Shown here in pieces: positions 33,655 through 42,067 of a stretch of 64,000 bases of DNA. Each line of letters opens with the position of its first letter. Position 1 is the first letter of the stretch. The notes beneath the pieces were generated by a model. The model had not been told where the DNA came from, searched no databases, and worked only from the letters and a program-made list of their open reading frames with translations. Source of the stretch: Butyricicoccus_A sp963620595 (GTDB lineage: Bacteria; Bacillota; Clostridia; Oscillospirales; Butyricicoccaceae); assembly GCA_963620595.1 (NCBI GenBank), contig CAVFAY010000009.1, positions 1 through 64,000 on the forward strand, in the 5' to 3' direction. A program made the position numbers and the translations under genes.

Positions 33655-34707
33655 TTATACTGCTTCCATATTTTCCGAACAGATAATATCTATTTTGGAA
33701 CGCTCTGTATCTTTTGGCACCATTCCCTTGTGCAAATACTCTCTCAACACGATCAGAGAGCGATAGCCCTGCTGATAGATATTCTGTGCAATGGTAAAAT
33801 CAATTTCCTCATTTTTTAGCAATCGCCGCGTTGCATCTGTTAAGTCATGACTGATAACATGAATAGATCCACTCTTTTTCATACTGCGAATCGCTTCTAC
33901 ACAGCCGGTAACGCTATGATTTGCCATATAAATTCCTTTTACATCCGGCACACGTTCCAATATATCGTGAATTTTTTGATACGTCAAAGAATAATCATTA
34001 TATGTTTCAATAATTTCTAATGATCTTCCGCTAAATCCACGCTCATAAATCCGCTCACAAAATCCCTGCAAACGCAAACGATGCGCATGGAATTCCGGAT
34101 TTCCAATCGCTACGACTAAAATATCATTCGGCTGGAGATATTTAGCCATCAATTCTCCGGCGACGCGCCCACCGGCAATTAAATCCTGTCCAATAAAGCA
34201 CAAACGCTTGCTGTTTGTCAAATCCGAATTAAATGTCACGACCGGAATGCCCTGTTCACTGAGTTCATTGACCTTTTGCGTGACAGAATCATGATCCATC
34301 GCACAAATTGCCAGACCTTTGGCGCCTTGCTGAACCAAACGGTCCATACGCTCTATGCTCTCATCAGGAAGATCCGATTCACACTGTTCAATCAATACAT
34401 TGACAGAAAAATCGCTGAGCAATGCTTGTGCATCCCGAATGCCGCGCATGATCTCACTTTTAAAGAATCCACCCCAGTTCGGCAGTACAATTCCCAGTGT
34501 GCCGCCCGTCTCAGTTGCCAACGGCAGCCCCAATGCTTTCGCCTGCTCTTCTTTTGGCGGCATATAGCCAAGTTCTTTCATTGCCTTGACAATCCGATCA
34601 TATAATTCCGGCTTGACATGCGGTCGCTGATTGAGTACGCGATCCACGGTACCGCGAGAAACGCCGGCTCGTTCTGCCACCATATTGATTGTCACTTTTC
34701 GAGCCAT
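33655..34707 (-). CDS. LacI-family regulator
   Basis: A 350-residue LacI/GalR regulator. The HTH is at 4-25 (VTINMVAERAGVSRGTVDRV) with hinge-helix residues after it. The effector domain from about residue 68 (GGTLGIVLPNWGGFFKSEIM; KGLAICAMDHDSV; VVTFNSDLTNSKRLCFIGQD) resembles ribose/xylose-type periplasmic-binding folds, so a sugar or cyclitol ligand is likely. It lies directly upstream of the GPH-iolG-iolE-hyi operon in the same direction but with its own terminator. The TTGTGCT palindrome at 33348-33365 is a plausible binding site. Confidence 0.9.
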   Translation of the reverse strand: MARKVTINMVAERAGVSRGTVDRVLNQRPHVKPELYDRIVKAMKELGYMPPKEEQAKALGLPLATETGGTLGIVLPNWGGFFKSEIMRGIRDAQALLSDFSVNVLIEQCESDLPDESIERMDRLVQQGAKGLAICAMDHDSVTQKVNELSEQGIPVVTFNSDLTNSKRLCFIGQDLIAGGRVAGELMAKYLQPNDILVVAIGNPEFHAHRLRLQGFCERIYERGFSGRSLEIIETYNDYSLTYQKIHDILERVPDVKGIYMANHSVTGCVEAIRSMKKSGSIHVISHDLTDATRRLLKNEEIDFTIAQNIYQQGYRSLIVLREYLHKGMVPKDTERSKIDIICSENMEAV

Positions 34708-34791
34708 TGCTTCTTACCTCTCTTTCTTCACAAGTAAATCCTACCGGTATTATAGCGCGAATCTGTCATTTTATCAACTTAGAATTTAATA

Positions 34792-34828
34792 CAGGCAGAT
34801 TTGGGAATATCATTCTCAAATCTGCCTG
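34792..34828 (-). terminator. Hairpin after the second lacI gene
   Basis: CAGGCAGATTTG/CAAATCTGCCTG, a 12-bp stem with a 13-base loop, 12 bases past the stop of the lacI gene. The T-run is weak (TATTAAATT). A related hairpin with the same CAGGCAGAT arm ends the recombinase gene at 59624-59658. Confidence 0.6.
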
Positions 34829-34839
34829 CACAGAACATC

Positions 34840-35901
34840 TCAGATATAATATTCACATTCTTCTGTCTCGCCGACATCGCGGCAGCTCTCTCGACGAATC
34901 AGCTGTGCTTCCAGCTCGATTCGCGTTATAGATTTGTGCCCGCCATTGATACGATCCAACAGTAAGAATAGTGCATATCGCGCCATTTCCTCCTTTGGCA
35001 AATGTACCGTCGTCAGCATCGGTGTTGTCTCTTGTGCTTCCGCAATATCATCGCTGGAAATAATAGACGGATGATAATACGTGCGCTTATACTGAGACAA
35101 ATATTTCAGCATACCCAACGCGATAATATCATGCGCACAATAAATAGCAGTCGGTGCAAACGACTGGTGTGACAGTTGTTCCATAATATGAAAGCCGTTT
35201 TCCTCTTTTGCCTGCGCTTGAATCATATATTCCGAATAAATCGGAATATCATACTTCTCGAGCGCCCGCTGAAAGCCGATAAACCGCGCCTCTCCATGAC
35301 ATTCTCCCACATAGCAAATGCGCCGATGTCCCAGATGGATAAGATGCTCTACGGCAGTCGCTGCAATCTTTTTGCCGTCACACAAAACCTCATCTATTTC
35401 ATAGTTGGTCGAATTTCGATTGACGGAAACCAAATATCGGCACCGTTTTTTTAATGCCTGTAATCCCTGCTGGCTGCATTTTCCGACAATAATCAGTCCA
35501 TCCAATCTTTGCTGATGGGCAAACATCTGTTCAGCTTCTCTTTCCACGGCGGTAGAAACCTCCAAAGAGAACTCTGGACGGTACCAAATTTTAGACAACA
35601 AACAGCTATTGCGGTGAATTTCTCCTTCTAACAGACGCAGCAATTCCCGAAAAAACGGATCAATATCTGCTTCTCGTCCGCGGGTAACCAAAATCCCCAA
35701 ATAGCGCAGCTTGGTTTGCGTCCTAGTTCCTTTCTTTAAATTTCGTGCCGCCTCATTCGGCACATAATTTAGCTGCCGCGCAGCATTTAAAATTGCCGTT
35801 CTCATTTCTTCTGATGAACAATGATAATTCGGATTATTCAGCACACGCGAAACTGTTGCCGGAGATACACCGGCCAGCTGCGCAATGTGTTTGATCGACA
35901 T
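34840..35901 (-). CDS. LacI-family regulator (GalR-like)
   Basis: A 353-residue LacI/GalR regulator. The HTH is canonical (MSIKHIAQLAGVSPATVSRV, then LNNPNYHCSSEEMRTAIL with YVPNEAARNLKKG as the hinge). The effector domain from about 67 (RYLGILVTRGREADIDPFFR; GLIIVGKCSQQGLQAL; HLGHRRICYVGECHGEARFI) is the standard sugar-responsive fold. It lies in the same direction as the first lacI but is separated by a hairpin. Target unknown; the sugar operon to its left is the nearest candidate, and autoregulation is usual in the family. Confidence 0.9.
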   Translation of the reverse strand: MSIKHIAQLAGVSPATVSRVLNNPNYHCSSEEMRTAILNAARQLNYVPNEAARNLKKGTRTQTKLRYLGILVTRGREADIDPFFRELLRLLEGEIHRNSCLLSKIWYRPEFSLEVSTAVEREAEQMFAHQQRLDGLIIVGKCSQQGLQALKKRCRYLVSVNRNSTNYEIDEVLCDGKKIAATAVEHLIHLGHRRICYVGECHGEARFIGFQRALEKYDIPIYSEYMIQAQAKEENGFHIMEQLSHQSFAPTAIYCAHDIIALGMLKYLSQYKRTYYHPSIISSDDIAEAQETTPMLTTVHLPKEEMARYALFLLLDRINGGHKSITRIELEAQLIRRESCRDVGETEECEYYI

Positions 35902-36053
35902 AGCACTCCACCCCGTAATATAAATTCTAATTACAAGTTTTCCTATTGTTTTACTATTATATCTATATTTTCTATTCCTGTCCAGATTTTTTATAGAATT
36001 CCGAATTTATTCTGTGATTTTACCAAGATTTTCTGAATATTTTCACGATAAAT

Positions 36054-36085
36054 GCACCAGACAACTTCTCTCAGCATATGTTAAA
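36054..36085 (+). promoter_or_regulatory. Probable sporulation promoter of sigK (repeat module, copy 2)
   Basis: GCACCAGACAACTT, seven bases, CATATGTTAAA. The boxes and their gap are identical in layout to 29003-29034. CATANNNTA fits the mother-cell sigma-K -10. sigK transcription is known to be driven by sigma-E and sigma-K, so this position fits. Confidence 0.45.
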
Positions 36086-36110
36086 GCATTCTGAAGTGGA
36101 AGGTGATTGC

Positions 36111-36602
36111 ATGTTAATTTCTCTCACAACGGCACTTATCTGTGGTGCTGCTCTTTGCATTCTGCGTGTTTCTTCTCCCTCTGGCTCTTTTCCCCGTCCG
36201 CTTAGTGCCGAGCAGGAAGCTGCCTGTATTGCAGCTATGCAAAACGGTGACACACAAGCGCGTGAAATGCTTATCGAACACAATCTTCGTCTCGTTGCAC
36301 ATATTGTCAAAAAATACTATGCTGCTTCCTCAGAAACCGATGATCTGATTTCTATTGGAACTATCGGGTTAATCAAGGGCGTTTCTACTTTTGATCCGGA
36401 TAAAAATGTACGTCTTGCCACTTATGTTTCCCGTTGTATTGAAAATCCAATACACTCGCCGATGCGTTTATTCCTGTTAATTGGAAGATTCTTTTCCAAT
36501 TTTCTGAAACACAATACTTATTATGCAACACAGGCGAACATAATGTGCGGTATGCACCTCTATGTATTCACAGCTTTCCTCTCGTTGCACCTCGAAAGCT
36601 AA
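36111..36602 (+). pseudogene. sigK: Sporulation sigma factor SigK, 5' fragment (gene interrupted after codon 112)
   Basis: Residues 1-112 are a clear sigma-K: a hydrophobic pro-sequence, then FPRPLSAEQEAACIAAMQNG, HNLRLVAHIVKKYYAASSET (region 2.1), DDLISIGTIGLIKGVSTFDP and RLATYVSRCIEN (region 2.4). After Asn112 (36446) homology stops; E-I-L-M-H-L-R is expected, but PIHSPMRLF and about 40 unrelated residues follow to a stop. Regions 3 and 4 are absent. The break matches the known site of skin-element insertion in Bacillus sigK, where AATGA lies in the E-N-E codons. The start at 36111 has GGAAGGTG. In skin systems the gene is rebuilt by excision in the mother cell; the matching 3' half must lie beyond this window. 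Confidence 0.8.
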
Positions 36603-37066
36603 TAGACGCTTTATCCTTTAACAAACGACATCCAGACTATACAAAAATTAGCACGGTTTCCGATCGTCTGCGCTGGTGTCGGCATCACTGTGGATTCACG
36701 CAACAGGATGTTGCCGATGCAATTGGTATCTCCCGCAACAGCTATGCAGATTTCGAGTGTGGCCGACTTTCCTGTTACCCCAAACATTTATTGGACAAGT
36801 TGGCAACTTTATATCGTATCCCTGTATACGATCTGCTTGATGACTATAATCGTTTCTTATACGATGGGCAAGAGAAACAAATAAAGGCTTATCGCACTTC
36901 TCTCGGTTTGAACAAAAAGGAATTTGCTCAATTTCTCCACATAGATGCCGGACTGCTTCACAATTGGGAAAGCGGGCAAAAACAAATGAGCTTTCATTCA
37001 TGGAAAAAGCATTTTAAAAGTTTAAAGTTTTCGGAATTAAATTCCCAATCAAGTAAGAAGCAGTAA
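36545..37066 (+). CDS. XRE-type HTH regulator with two HTH units
   Basis: A 173-residue protein. Residues about 37-95 form a Cro/CI HTH (SDRLRWCRHHCGFTQQDVAD, then AIGISRNSYADFECGR). A second, weaker HTH covers about 110-155 (KAYRTSLGLNKKEFAQFLHI, then WESGQK). No ATG lies upstream of the HTH in frame; a GTG at 36545 is the longest option, so the start is uncertain, and it overlaps the tail of the sigK fragment. The last codons (KFSELNSQ) coincide with a 21-bp repeat found again at 59133, so the 3' end has probably been replaced by an integrating island. It may control the element that interrupts sigK. Confidence 0.7.
   Translation: MRYAPLCIHSFPLVAPRKLIDALSFNKRHPDYTKISTVSDRLRWCRHHCGFTQQDVADAIGISRNSYADFECGRLSCYPKHLLDKLATLYRIPVYDLLDDYNRFLYDGQEKQIKAYRTSLGLNKKEFAQFLHIDAGLLHNWESGQKQMSFHSWKKHFKSLKFSELNSQSSKKQ
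37028..37048 (+). repeat. Putative attachment site, left copy (attL)
   Basis: A 21-base sequence beginning TTTTCGGAATTAAATTCCC inside the last codons of the XRE gene, repeated exactly at 59133-59153. It contains the palindrome GGAAT-TAA-ATTCC. AAGCATTT-like sequence precedes both copies. Confidence 0.65.
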
Positions 37067-37067
37067 C

Positions 37068-37135
37068 TATCCGCCGTCCTCTCACACCATCATACGTACT
37101 GTTCATTACAGAGCTGTTTCAATAGTTGACGTACA
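37068..37135 (-). mobile_element. Possible 3' end of a group II intron
   Basis: On the minus strand AGTACGTATGATGGTGTGAG followed by AGGACGG resembles the domain V region at the 3' ends of bacterial group II introns. No reverse transcriptase remains. Confidence 0.3.
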
Positions 37136-37440
37136 TTGACTGATAGACTGTGGCTAAATCATAAAATCCGCAGTTTATTAGTCTTCAAACTGCCTCGTCA
37201 AGCGTATAATGAAATAAAACAAGATTTTTGTTGCCAAGAATGTTGTGCTCTCGGTAGATTTTTATGCAGCAAATACTATCCGGTACTTTTCCATCAACGC
37301 AACGACACCCAAATTTTGCTACATCCGTTGAGTGTTGTAATAGTGTGAATGATACTATAATACTTGTCCACGATGACACTGAATTAGTTTACCACTAACA
37401 TAAATTCCTTGTAAAATATAGAGATAACTCTAGAAGCAAA
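37136..37440. other. Non-coding stretch left of the IS21 relic
   Basis: About 300 bases of AT-rich DNA with only short frames lacking ribosome binding sites. I see no gene here; it is probably degraded mobile DNA. Confidence 0.3.
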
Positions 37441-37523
37441 TTGCCGGTGAATCACAGAGGTCAATCGCAAAACGTCTTGAAATATCTAGATAGACCGTTA
37501 AAAAATATTGCGAAGAAAATACA

Positions 37524-38125
37524 ATGCTGGGTGTTAGAAAAGCATATCTTCGTACTCTCAGTGTTATCACCCCGGAGATTGAAAGCTTCATTCGAGGATG
37601 CTTGGAATCTGGCCAGACAGAAGGTCTTCAAAAGCAAACACATACAGCAAAGAGAATATATATGTTCTCAACTAATTTTTGTAATGTAACCAGCGGTAAT
37701 GAGAAAGGATTGGTTGAGAATCTGATCGGATACAGCCGAAAAAACTTTTTGATTTCTGTTCCCAGAGTTAATTCTATAGACAGCTTAAACCGAAAGCTTT
37801 TGGAAGATTGTCTGCAATATCGCAGCACACATATAATACAAAGCAGATCTCAGTCTGTCAAAGATATGTATGTTACAGACAAATCTTGTCTTCATTCCAT
37901 TGCGCCATATAAATATGACATAGCAGCATTGTTCTTACCAGCAACAGATATTTTAGCAATCTGGGCGAACTTCTGAGCGATAATGTGATTGCCATTGCTC
38001 TCTTGAATCGCTTGCTTCACCATGCTCATGTTAGAAATATACGAGGACAAACATATCGTCTAAAGGATCGTTTGAAATCTGGCATGCCTACAGCACCGCC
38101 GACAGATATTCCGGCGATTTTGTGA
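37524..38125 (+). pseudogene. IS21-family relic: istA with an internal deletion plus the istB 3' end
   Basis: A 151-codon frame from 37524 to 37976 starts with istA-type sequence (RTLSVITPEIESFIRGCLES, HTAKRIY). After a deletion near 37680 it jumps to the C-terminal part (GNEKGLVENLIGYSRKNFLI, LLEDCLQYRSTHIIQSRSQS). Overlapping it in another frame, about 37955-38125, is the C-terminus of istB (ELLSDNVIAIALLNRLLHHA, then YRLKDRLKSG), ending at a stop. The central catalytic region of istA and most of istB are gone, so the element cannot move by itself. Confidence 0.75.
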
Positions 38126-38274
38126 CCGGCTTCAGATTCCCAGCGTTGGTGTCATTTTTTATCCGGCGTTTTTCAATTATTTTTTAACCGGCGTTGACAT
38201 GTTTTGAACATGAATTCCAACAGTCCTTATCGTGCAGAATTCGCAGCTCAGTCTGCTTATCCGCCAAATACTCG

Positions 38275-38360
38275 AAAGAGGTAAATTGATTCAGCATCAA
38301 AATTGTTTACATGGTAAACTTATTTAGTATCAAATTTTAGTAAACAAATTCAGTGTCAAT
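38275..38360. repeat. Multiple end repeats of an IS21-like element
   Basis: Three spaced copies of a TTyAGyrTCAA motif, interleaved with GTAAAC/GTTTAC. This is typical of the repeated transposase-binding sites at IS21 ends. Confidence 0.5.
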
Positions 38361-38489
38361 GGCGAAGAAATTCATTGACATTCACAATCCCTTCGCAAGA
38401 TCTCTCTTCCTTTGCAGTCTATGTTATTTGAGATTATTTTCTATATTGATAAGGCTGTATCCAGTTGCCACTAAAATTTATGCTTACAT

Positions 38490-38940
38490 TCAAATTACCG
38501 AAAGGGCATGCTGTCTGTGAATTGCAGTCAGCACGCCCTTTAACTTCGCCTTAATTCTAAGGTTATTATAGTAATCCAAATATTCAATTAATTCTCATCT
38601 AAAATATGTTCGATGTGTTGAAACTCTTATAAATGCAGCAATTCACTCCTGAGCAAGCCAAATAAATTTTCAATTACGATGTTGACCAGCATAGTTGTCA
38701 CCATACGCAACTAGGTATGAACTGAGATCGTATAGCTGACCCAATGCTATGTAGTTTAAGGCCGAGAGACACATAGAGTTTCCTACCGAATAAGTAGAGT
38801 TCTGTCACATCCGTAACCCATTCTTGATTTAGTTTGTCTGCACGGAAATCCCTGTTTAGCAGATAGTGCAAATTACGGTTATGCAACTCTACTGCAAAGA
38901 TATCTGTATTGCGATATCCGCACGTGCTGATTGATATTCA
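38490..38940 (-). pseudogene. IS3-family (IS150-like) orfB relic
   Basis: Two segments of an IS3 transposase on the minus strand. One encodes LNRDFRADKLNQEWVTDVTE then LYLFGRKLYVSL, around the first catalytic Asp. The other encodes IEYLDYYNNLRIKAKLKG, the usual C-terminus. The segments are joined by frameshifted DNA, and the N-terminal part is missing. Confidence 0.7.
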
Positions 38941-39189
38941 GTCTCTATAAACTTTATTCCATTCGAATAACCTTCAATTCTCGTATAAACGGCAATTAAC
39001 TTTTATCAAGTCGGTTATCGTTTACGCATTGTCCGAGATCATTTTTATGTTTAATGGCATATATCCGAATTCGATTAGAAATTCACCTTTTCTTACCGAG
39101 TCATTCAAAGCTCGCTATTTTGATACATTTAATACAGTAAAATCATAAAATTTACCACAATATATTACAAACAGATAAAAATTCTGTTT
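38941..39189. other. AT-rich DNA between the IS3 relic and the operon end
   Basis: About 250 bases with no credible frame and no clear hairpin terminator for the operon that ends at 39190. Confidence 0.35.
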
Positions 39190-39948
39190 TCATTGATAAG
39201 AACTTACTTTATCCCAATCAATATCTTGATATAATATTTTTTTACAAATTAAATTTCCAGAAGAATCATATACATCAAGATTACTTGCAATAATATTGGT
39301 AGCCCAATCAGTCAATCTACTATAATCACCAATCTGCTCCCAATTACTCGATCCTTTCAAACAAAACTGATTGCATCTCTTCGAACTTGAAGTGTCATTT
39401 AATTCTATAGAAGAATCCCATACAAAATAAAGATTTTCCGATGATATCGACGAATCAATGGTAGAAGCTTCAACTCTATTATCACGATTACCCTCTGTAA
39501 AGATGATCCAATATTTTTGCTTAAATGGTGAATTTTCGTTTTCATAAAAATCAACCTGTTTTGTTGTCGACTCCGACTTCTCTTCTTTTTCAGTATTCGT
39601 TGCTAAGTCAATATCTGTGCTGGCTTTTTTTTCAGCAAAATCATTATATTTCAGTGCAGAAGAATATTCAATATTAGGGCGAATCATAAGGAAATATACT
39701 ACCATCCCTACTATAATAATTAATATGATAGACATAATCATTATTTTTGTCTTATTTCTTTTGGTCTGTTTTTCTTTTTCAAGTTCTTCTTTTTTAATCT
39801 GATCTGCACGATCGTTTTCTTGCCGTATTTCATTCCAAAACTCATCCGTATTCTGAGAATCTTTTGAATCTTGTGTTATATTTTGCCCACATCCCGAACA
39901 AAATACAGCAGTATCTGGTATAGTCTTTTTGCAATATGGACATATCAT
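39190..39948 (-). CDS. Zinc-ribbon, single-TM protein with extracytoplasmic domain
   Basis: A 252-residue protein. Residues 3-23 are a zinc ribbon (CPYCKKTIPDTAVFCSGCGQ, two CxxC pairs). A charged helical linker follows, then one membrane span at about 70-90 (IMIMSIILIIIVGMVVYFLM), then a roughly 160-residue domain predicted outside the cell, with no hit I recognise. Last gene of the ATPase/toxin operon. The adjacent 196-residue protein has the same layout, including a W-x-E motif after the ribbon (FWNEIRQEN versus YWSEVNKDD), so the two are paralogues. They could couple a cytoplasmic zinc-binding face to a surface domain of the apparatus. Function unknown. Confidence 0.65.
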   Translation of the reverse strand: MICPYCKKTIPDTAVFCSGCGQNITQDSKDSQNTDEFWNEIRQENDRADQIKKEELEKEKQTKRNKTKIMIMSIILIIIVGMVVYFLMIRPNIEYSSALKYNDFAEKKASTDIDLATNTEKEEKSESTTKQVDFYENENSPFKQKYWIIFTEGNRDNRVEASTIDSSISSENLYFVWDSSIELNDTSSSKRCNQFCLKGSSNWEQIGDYSRLTDWATNIIASNLDVYDSSGNLICKKILYQDIDWDKVSSYQ

Positions 39949-40006
39949 AAAACCGTCTCCGTCTTTCTAATTTTTACACCAAATGCTTCTTATAATTTAT
40001 TGTTTG

Positions 40007-40597
40007 TTATCTTGATATTCCTGTTGGCATATTATTATTGACTTTTAATTCATATGTTGCCCCGTTAGTTTCAATAGAATATACTCCTGTTATAGATCTG
40101 GATACGGTATAACCATATGTACCTTCATAAATAGGTTTCTCATCATTTTCTTTAGGTCCAATAGTCTCAATATATGCATAATCCAATGACGAATCATCTT
40201 TGAATGTTAATTGCCAATACTCATGATGAATCCACCCTAAACCTTCCATATGTTCATCATGCGCCGTAAATGTTTGCCCCACAAGATTTTTCTTTATTTC
40301 TGCAACCATATTCCGAGAATACGATCGATATCCCAGAAATCCCCAAACTATAGTAACAATTATTATACCCACAAAAACAAATAAAATTGTCCTTCTGTTT
40401 GCCCGAATTCTCCTCCCACTAGCAATTTGCCTTTCAAACTGCTTTTGTTCCTGAACTCTCTGCATATCGTCTTTATTTACTTCAGACCAGTACATATCCG
40501 TATTCTTCGTGGAAACACTGTTTGTTATATTTTGTCCACATTCTGTACAAAAACCAGAAGTAATATCAATTTTTTTACCACAATAAGGACATTTCAT
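40007..40597 (-). CDS. Zinc-ribbon, single-TM protein
   Basis: A 196-residue protein. The N-terminal zinc ribbon is CPYCGKKIDITSGFCTECGQ; a basic linker and one membrane span follow at about 65-88 (TILFVFVGIIIVTIVWGFLG); the remaining 105 residues are outside and beta-rich (WQLTFKDDSSLDYAYIETIG). The ATG at 40597 has AGGAG at the right distance; an upstream GTG does not. It starts 11 bases after the stop of the beta-rich protein gene, so it is in the operon. It is a paralogue of the next gene. Not recognised as any known family. Confidence 0.65.
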   Translation of the reverse strand: MKCPYCGKKIDITSGFCTECGQNITNSVSTKNTDMYWSEVNKDDMQRVQEQKQFERQIASGRRIRANRRTILFVFVGIIIVTIVWGFLGYRSYSRNMVAEIKKNLVGQTFTAHDEHMEGLGWIHHEYWQLTFKDDSSLDYAYIETIGPKENDEKPIYEGTYGYTVSRSITGVYSIETNGATYELKVNNNMPTGISR

Positions 40598-40608
40598 CTC
40601 AACCACTC

Positions 40609-41739
40609 CTAATAAACTGTAAAGGTTCCTTCATGAACTGGACCTGTGCCAACACGAAGAGAATATCTGTATAATCCGGAATTCCATTTACCTTTTTCCG
40701 AAAAACCAATACCAGGCCAACAAGCAATAGTATTTGCATTTAACTGGTACAAAATATATTTATTGCAAAACGTTGAATTATCTTCTAAACAAGTTACTTT
40801 TATAAAGATTTGAACAACCGTCTTTTCACCTGGTTCGTCAACAAATAATTTGAAATATACATATTCTAGATTACTTTTGTCAAACGAAAGTGAGTATTCC
40901 TCGCGATCACTTTCTAGAGCCCCTGTTGCTTTAGATGCAAATAGTTTTAAATCTTTTACGGGTACCCCTGACTTTTTTATTTTCCCATTATAAAAATAGA
41001 AATTCTGGCTATACACATTCTCACTGTCAAACTCTATTCTCCATTGATATGTTTTATTAGCGTACGCATAAAAATTTTTGTTTCCCCACCCCGATGTCCT
41101 AAACCAAGTATCTCCAGGTTTTAGCTGACATTCATCGTTAAAGACTTCAGAAAATGGCTTATCTCCATCATATATTCGTGAACGAACAGACAACGTACAT
41201 GCCTTTTTTACAGGTTGAATAAAAACCTTTGCATTAAGATAATCTATATCACCCGATGTAAAACGATAACCACTATAACCACATCCCTCAAAAGTCATAC
41301 TCTTAAAGTGTATCTTTTCATCATTGTCTGAACAATTGTTTTCATCCTCATTGTCATCATCGTCTTTGTTTTCATCCTCTGAATACAAAAAAGATTCTTC
41401 TTTCAAATATTTATTTGAATATCCTGCCTCAACACATTTATCTAAATCTTCAATATCTTCAGCATTTCCTTTTTTCATTATTAACTTAATATCCAAGTAT
41501 AGTCCCCTAATCAGATAATTAGTTATCTGCATATTTCCGAGTTCTTGCAACACTATGTCTGGTTGTGCAGTAGTTCCTTTTCCCAAAAATCGCATTGCAT
41601 AGAGATAAGGCTTTACCTCTTTTAAATGCTCTAAGTGTGAAAAACGTTCATAAATATCTTCATATTCATATGCTTCCAAACAGCTATCAGCATATGAACT
41701 TTCCAGTTCCTCAAACATGTATTGTTCGAAAAAATTCAT
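40609..41739 (-). CDS. Unknown protein with helical N-terminus and two beta-domains
   Basis: A 376-residue protein. Residues 1-110 are helical, possibly TPR/Sel1-like. Residues about 115-145 are a run of Asp, Glu and Asn. The rest appears to be two related beta-sandwich units. The first ends FYAYANKTYQWRIEFDSENV and the second GLYRYSLRVGTGPVHEGTFT; both have a Gly-Trp/Gly-Lys-Trp turn followed by an aromatic edge strand. No signal peptide or membrane span. The ATG at 41739 is chosen because GAGGG lies 9 bases upstream. It lies between the immunity candidate and the zinc-ribbon genes. Possibly a structural or adaptor subunit; not recognised. Confidence 0.6.
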   Translation of the reverse strand: MNFFEQYMFEELESSYADSCLEAYEYEDIYERFSHLEHLKEVKPYLYAMRFLGKGTTAQPDIVLQELGNMQITNYLIRGLYLDIKLIMKKGNAEDIEDLDKCVEAGYSNKYLKEESFLYSEDENKDDDDNEDENNCSDNDEKIHFKSMTFEGCGYSGYRFTSGDIDYLNAKVFIQPVKKACTLSVRSRIYDGDKPFSEVFNDECQLKPGDTWFRTSGWGNKNFYAYANKTYQWRIEFDSENVYSQNFYFYNGKIKKSGVPVKDLKLFASKATGALESDREEYSLSFDKSNLEYVYFKLFVDEPGEKTVVQIFIKVTCLEDNSTFCNKYILYQLNANTIACWPGIGFSEKGKWNSGLYRYSLRVGTGPVHEGTFTVY

Positions 41740-41767
41740 ATCCACTATCCCTCGCTATACTATGTTT

Positions 41768-42043
41768 TTAAAATTGTGGATTAAGACAAATCTTAGCTTT
41801 TTCTGCTAAAACAGATAATTCTTCTTCACTCATGACAAATACTTGTTCTATCTCGCAATAATGAGTCTCTTTTACCCATTCTATAATCCAGGGAGCTATC
41901 CATTTGTTATATGTTAAGATTAATTTTTCATATTCAGAAATATCCTCTCCCTGAATTCCTCCAACATTTCCTATAATTTCACATGCCTTATCATCATTAG
42001 ACTCACTTAGCCACCGTTCTATAATTGATTTACTTTCATACAT
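41768..42043 (-). CDS. Small acidic protein, probable immunity to the ADP-ribosyltransferase
   Basis: A 91-residue, acidic, tryptophan-containing protein with no signal peptide (YNKWIAPWIIEWVKETHYCE; EQVFVMSEEELSVLAEKA). It starts 25 bases after the stop of the toxin-like gene. Position, size and charge fit an immunity protein that covers the active site of the ADP-ribosyltransferase domain encoded just upstream. No immunity family is recognised, so this is context inference. GGAG precedes the ATG. Confidence 0.6.
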   Translation of the reverse strand: MYESKSIIERWLSESNDDKACEIIGNVGGIQGEDISEYEKLILTYNKWIAPWIIEWVKETHYCEIEQVFVMSEEELSVLAEKAKICLNPQF

Positions 42044-42067
42044 TCTCGTCCAGTCTCCATAAATAAC

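Noticed and set aside
38275..38360. CRISPR array
   Set aside because: The spaced short repeats are too few, too short and imperfect; they fit IS21 end repeats.
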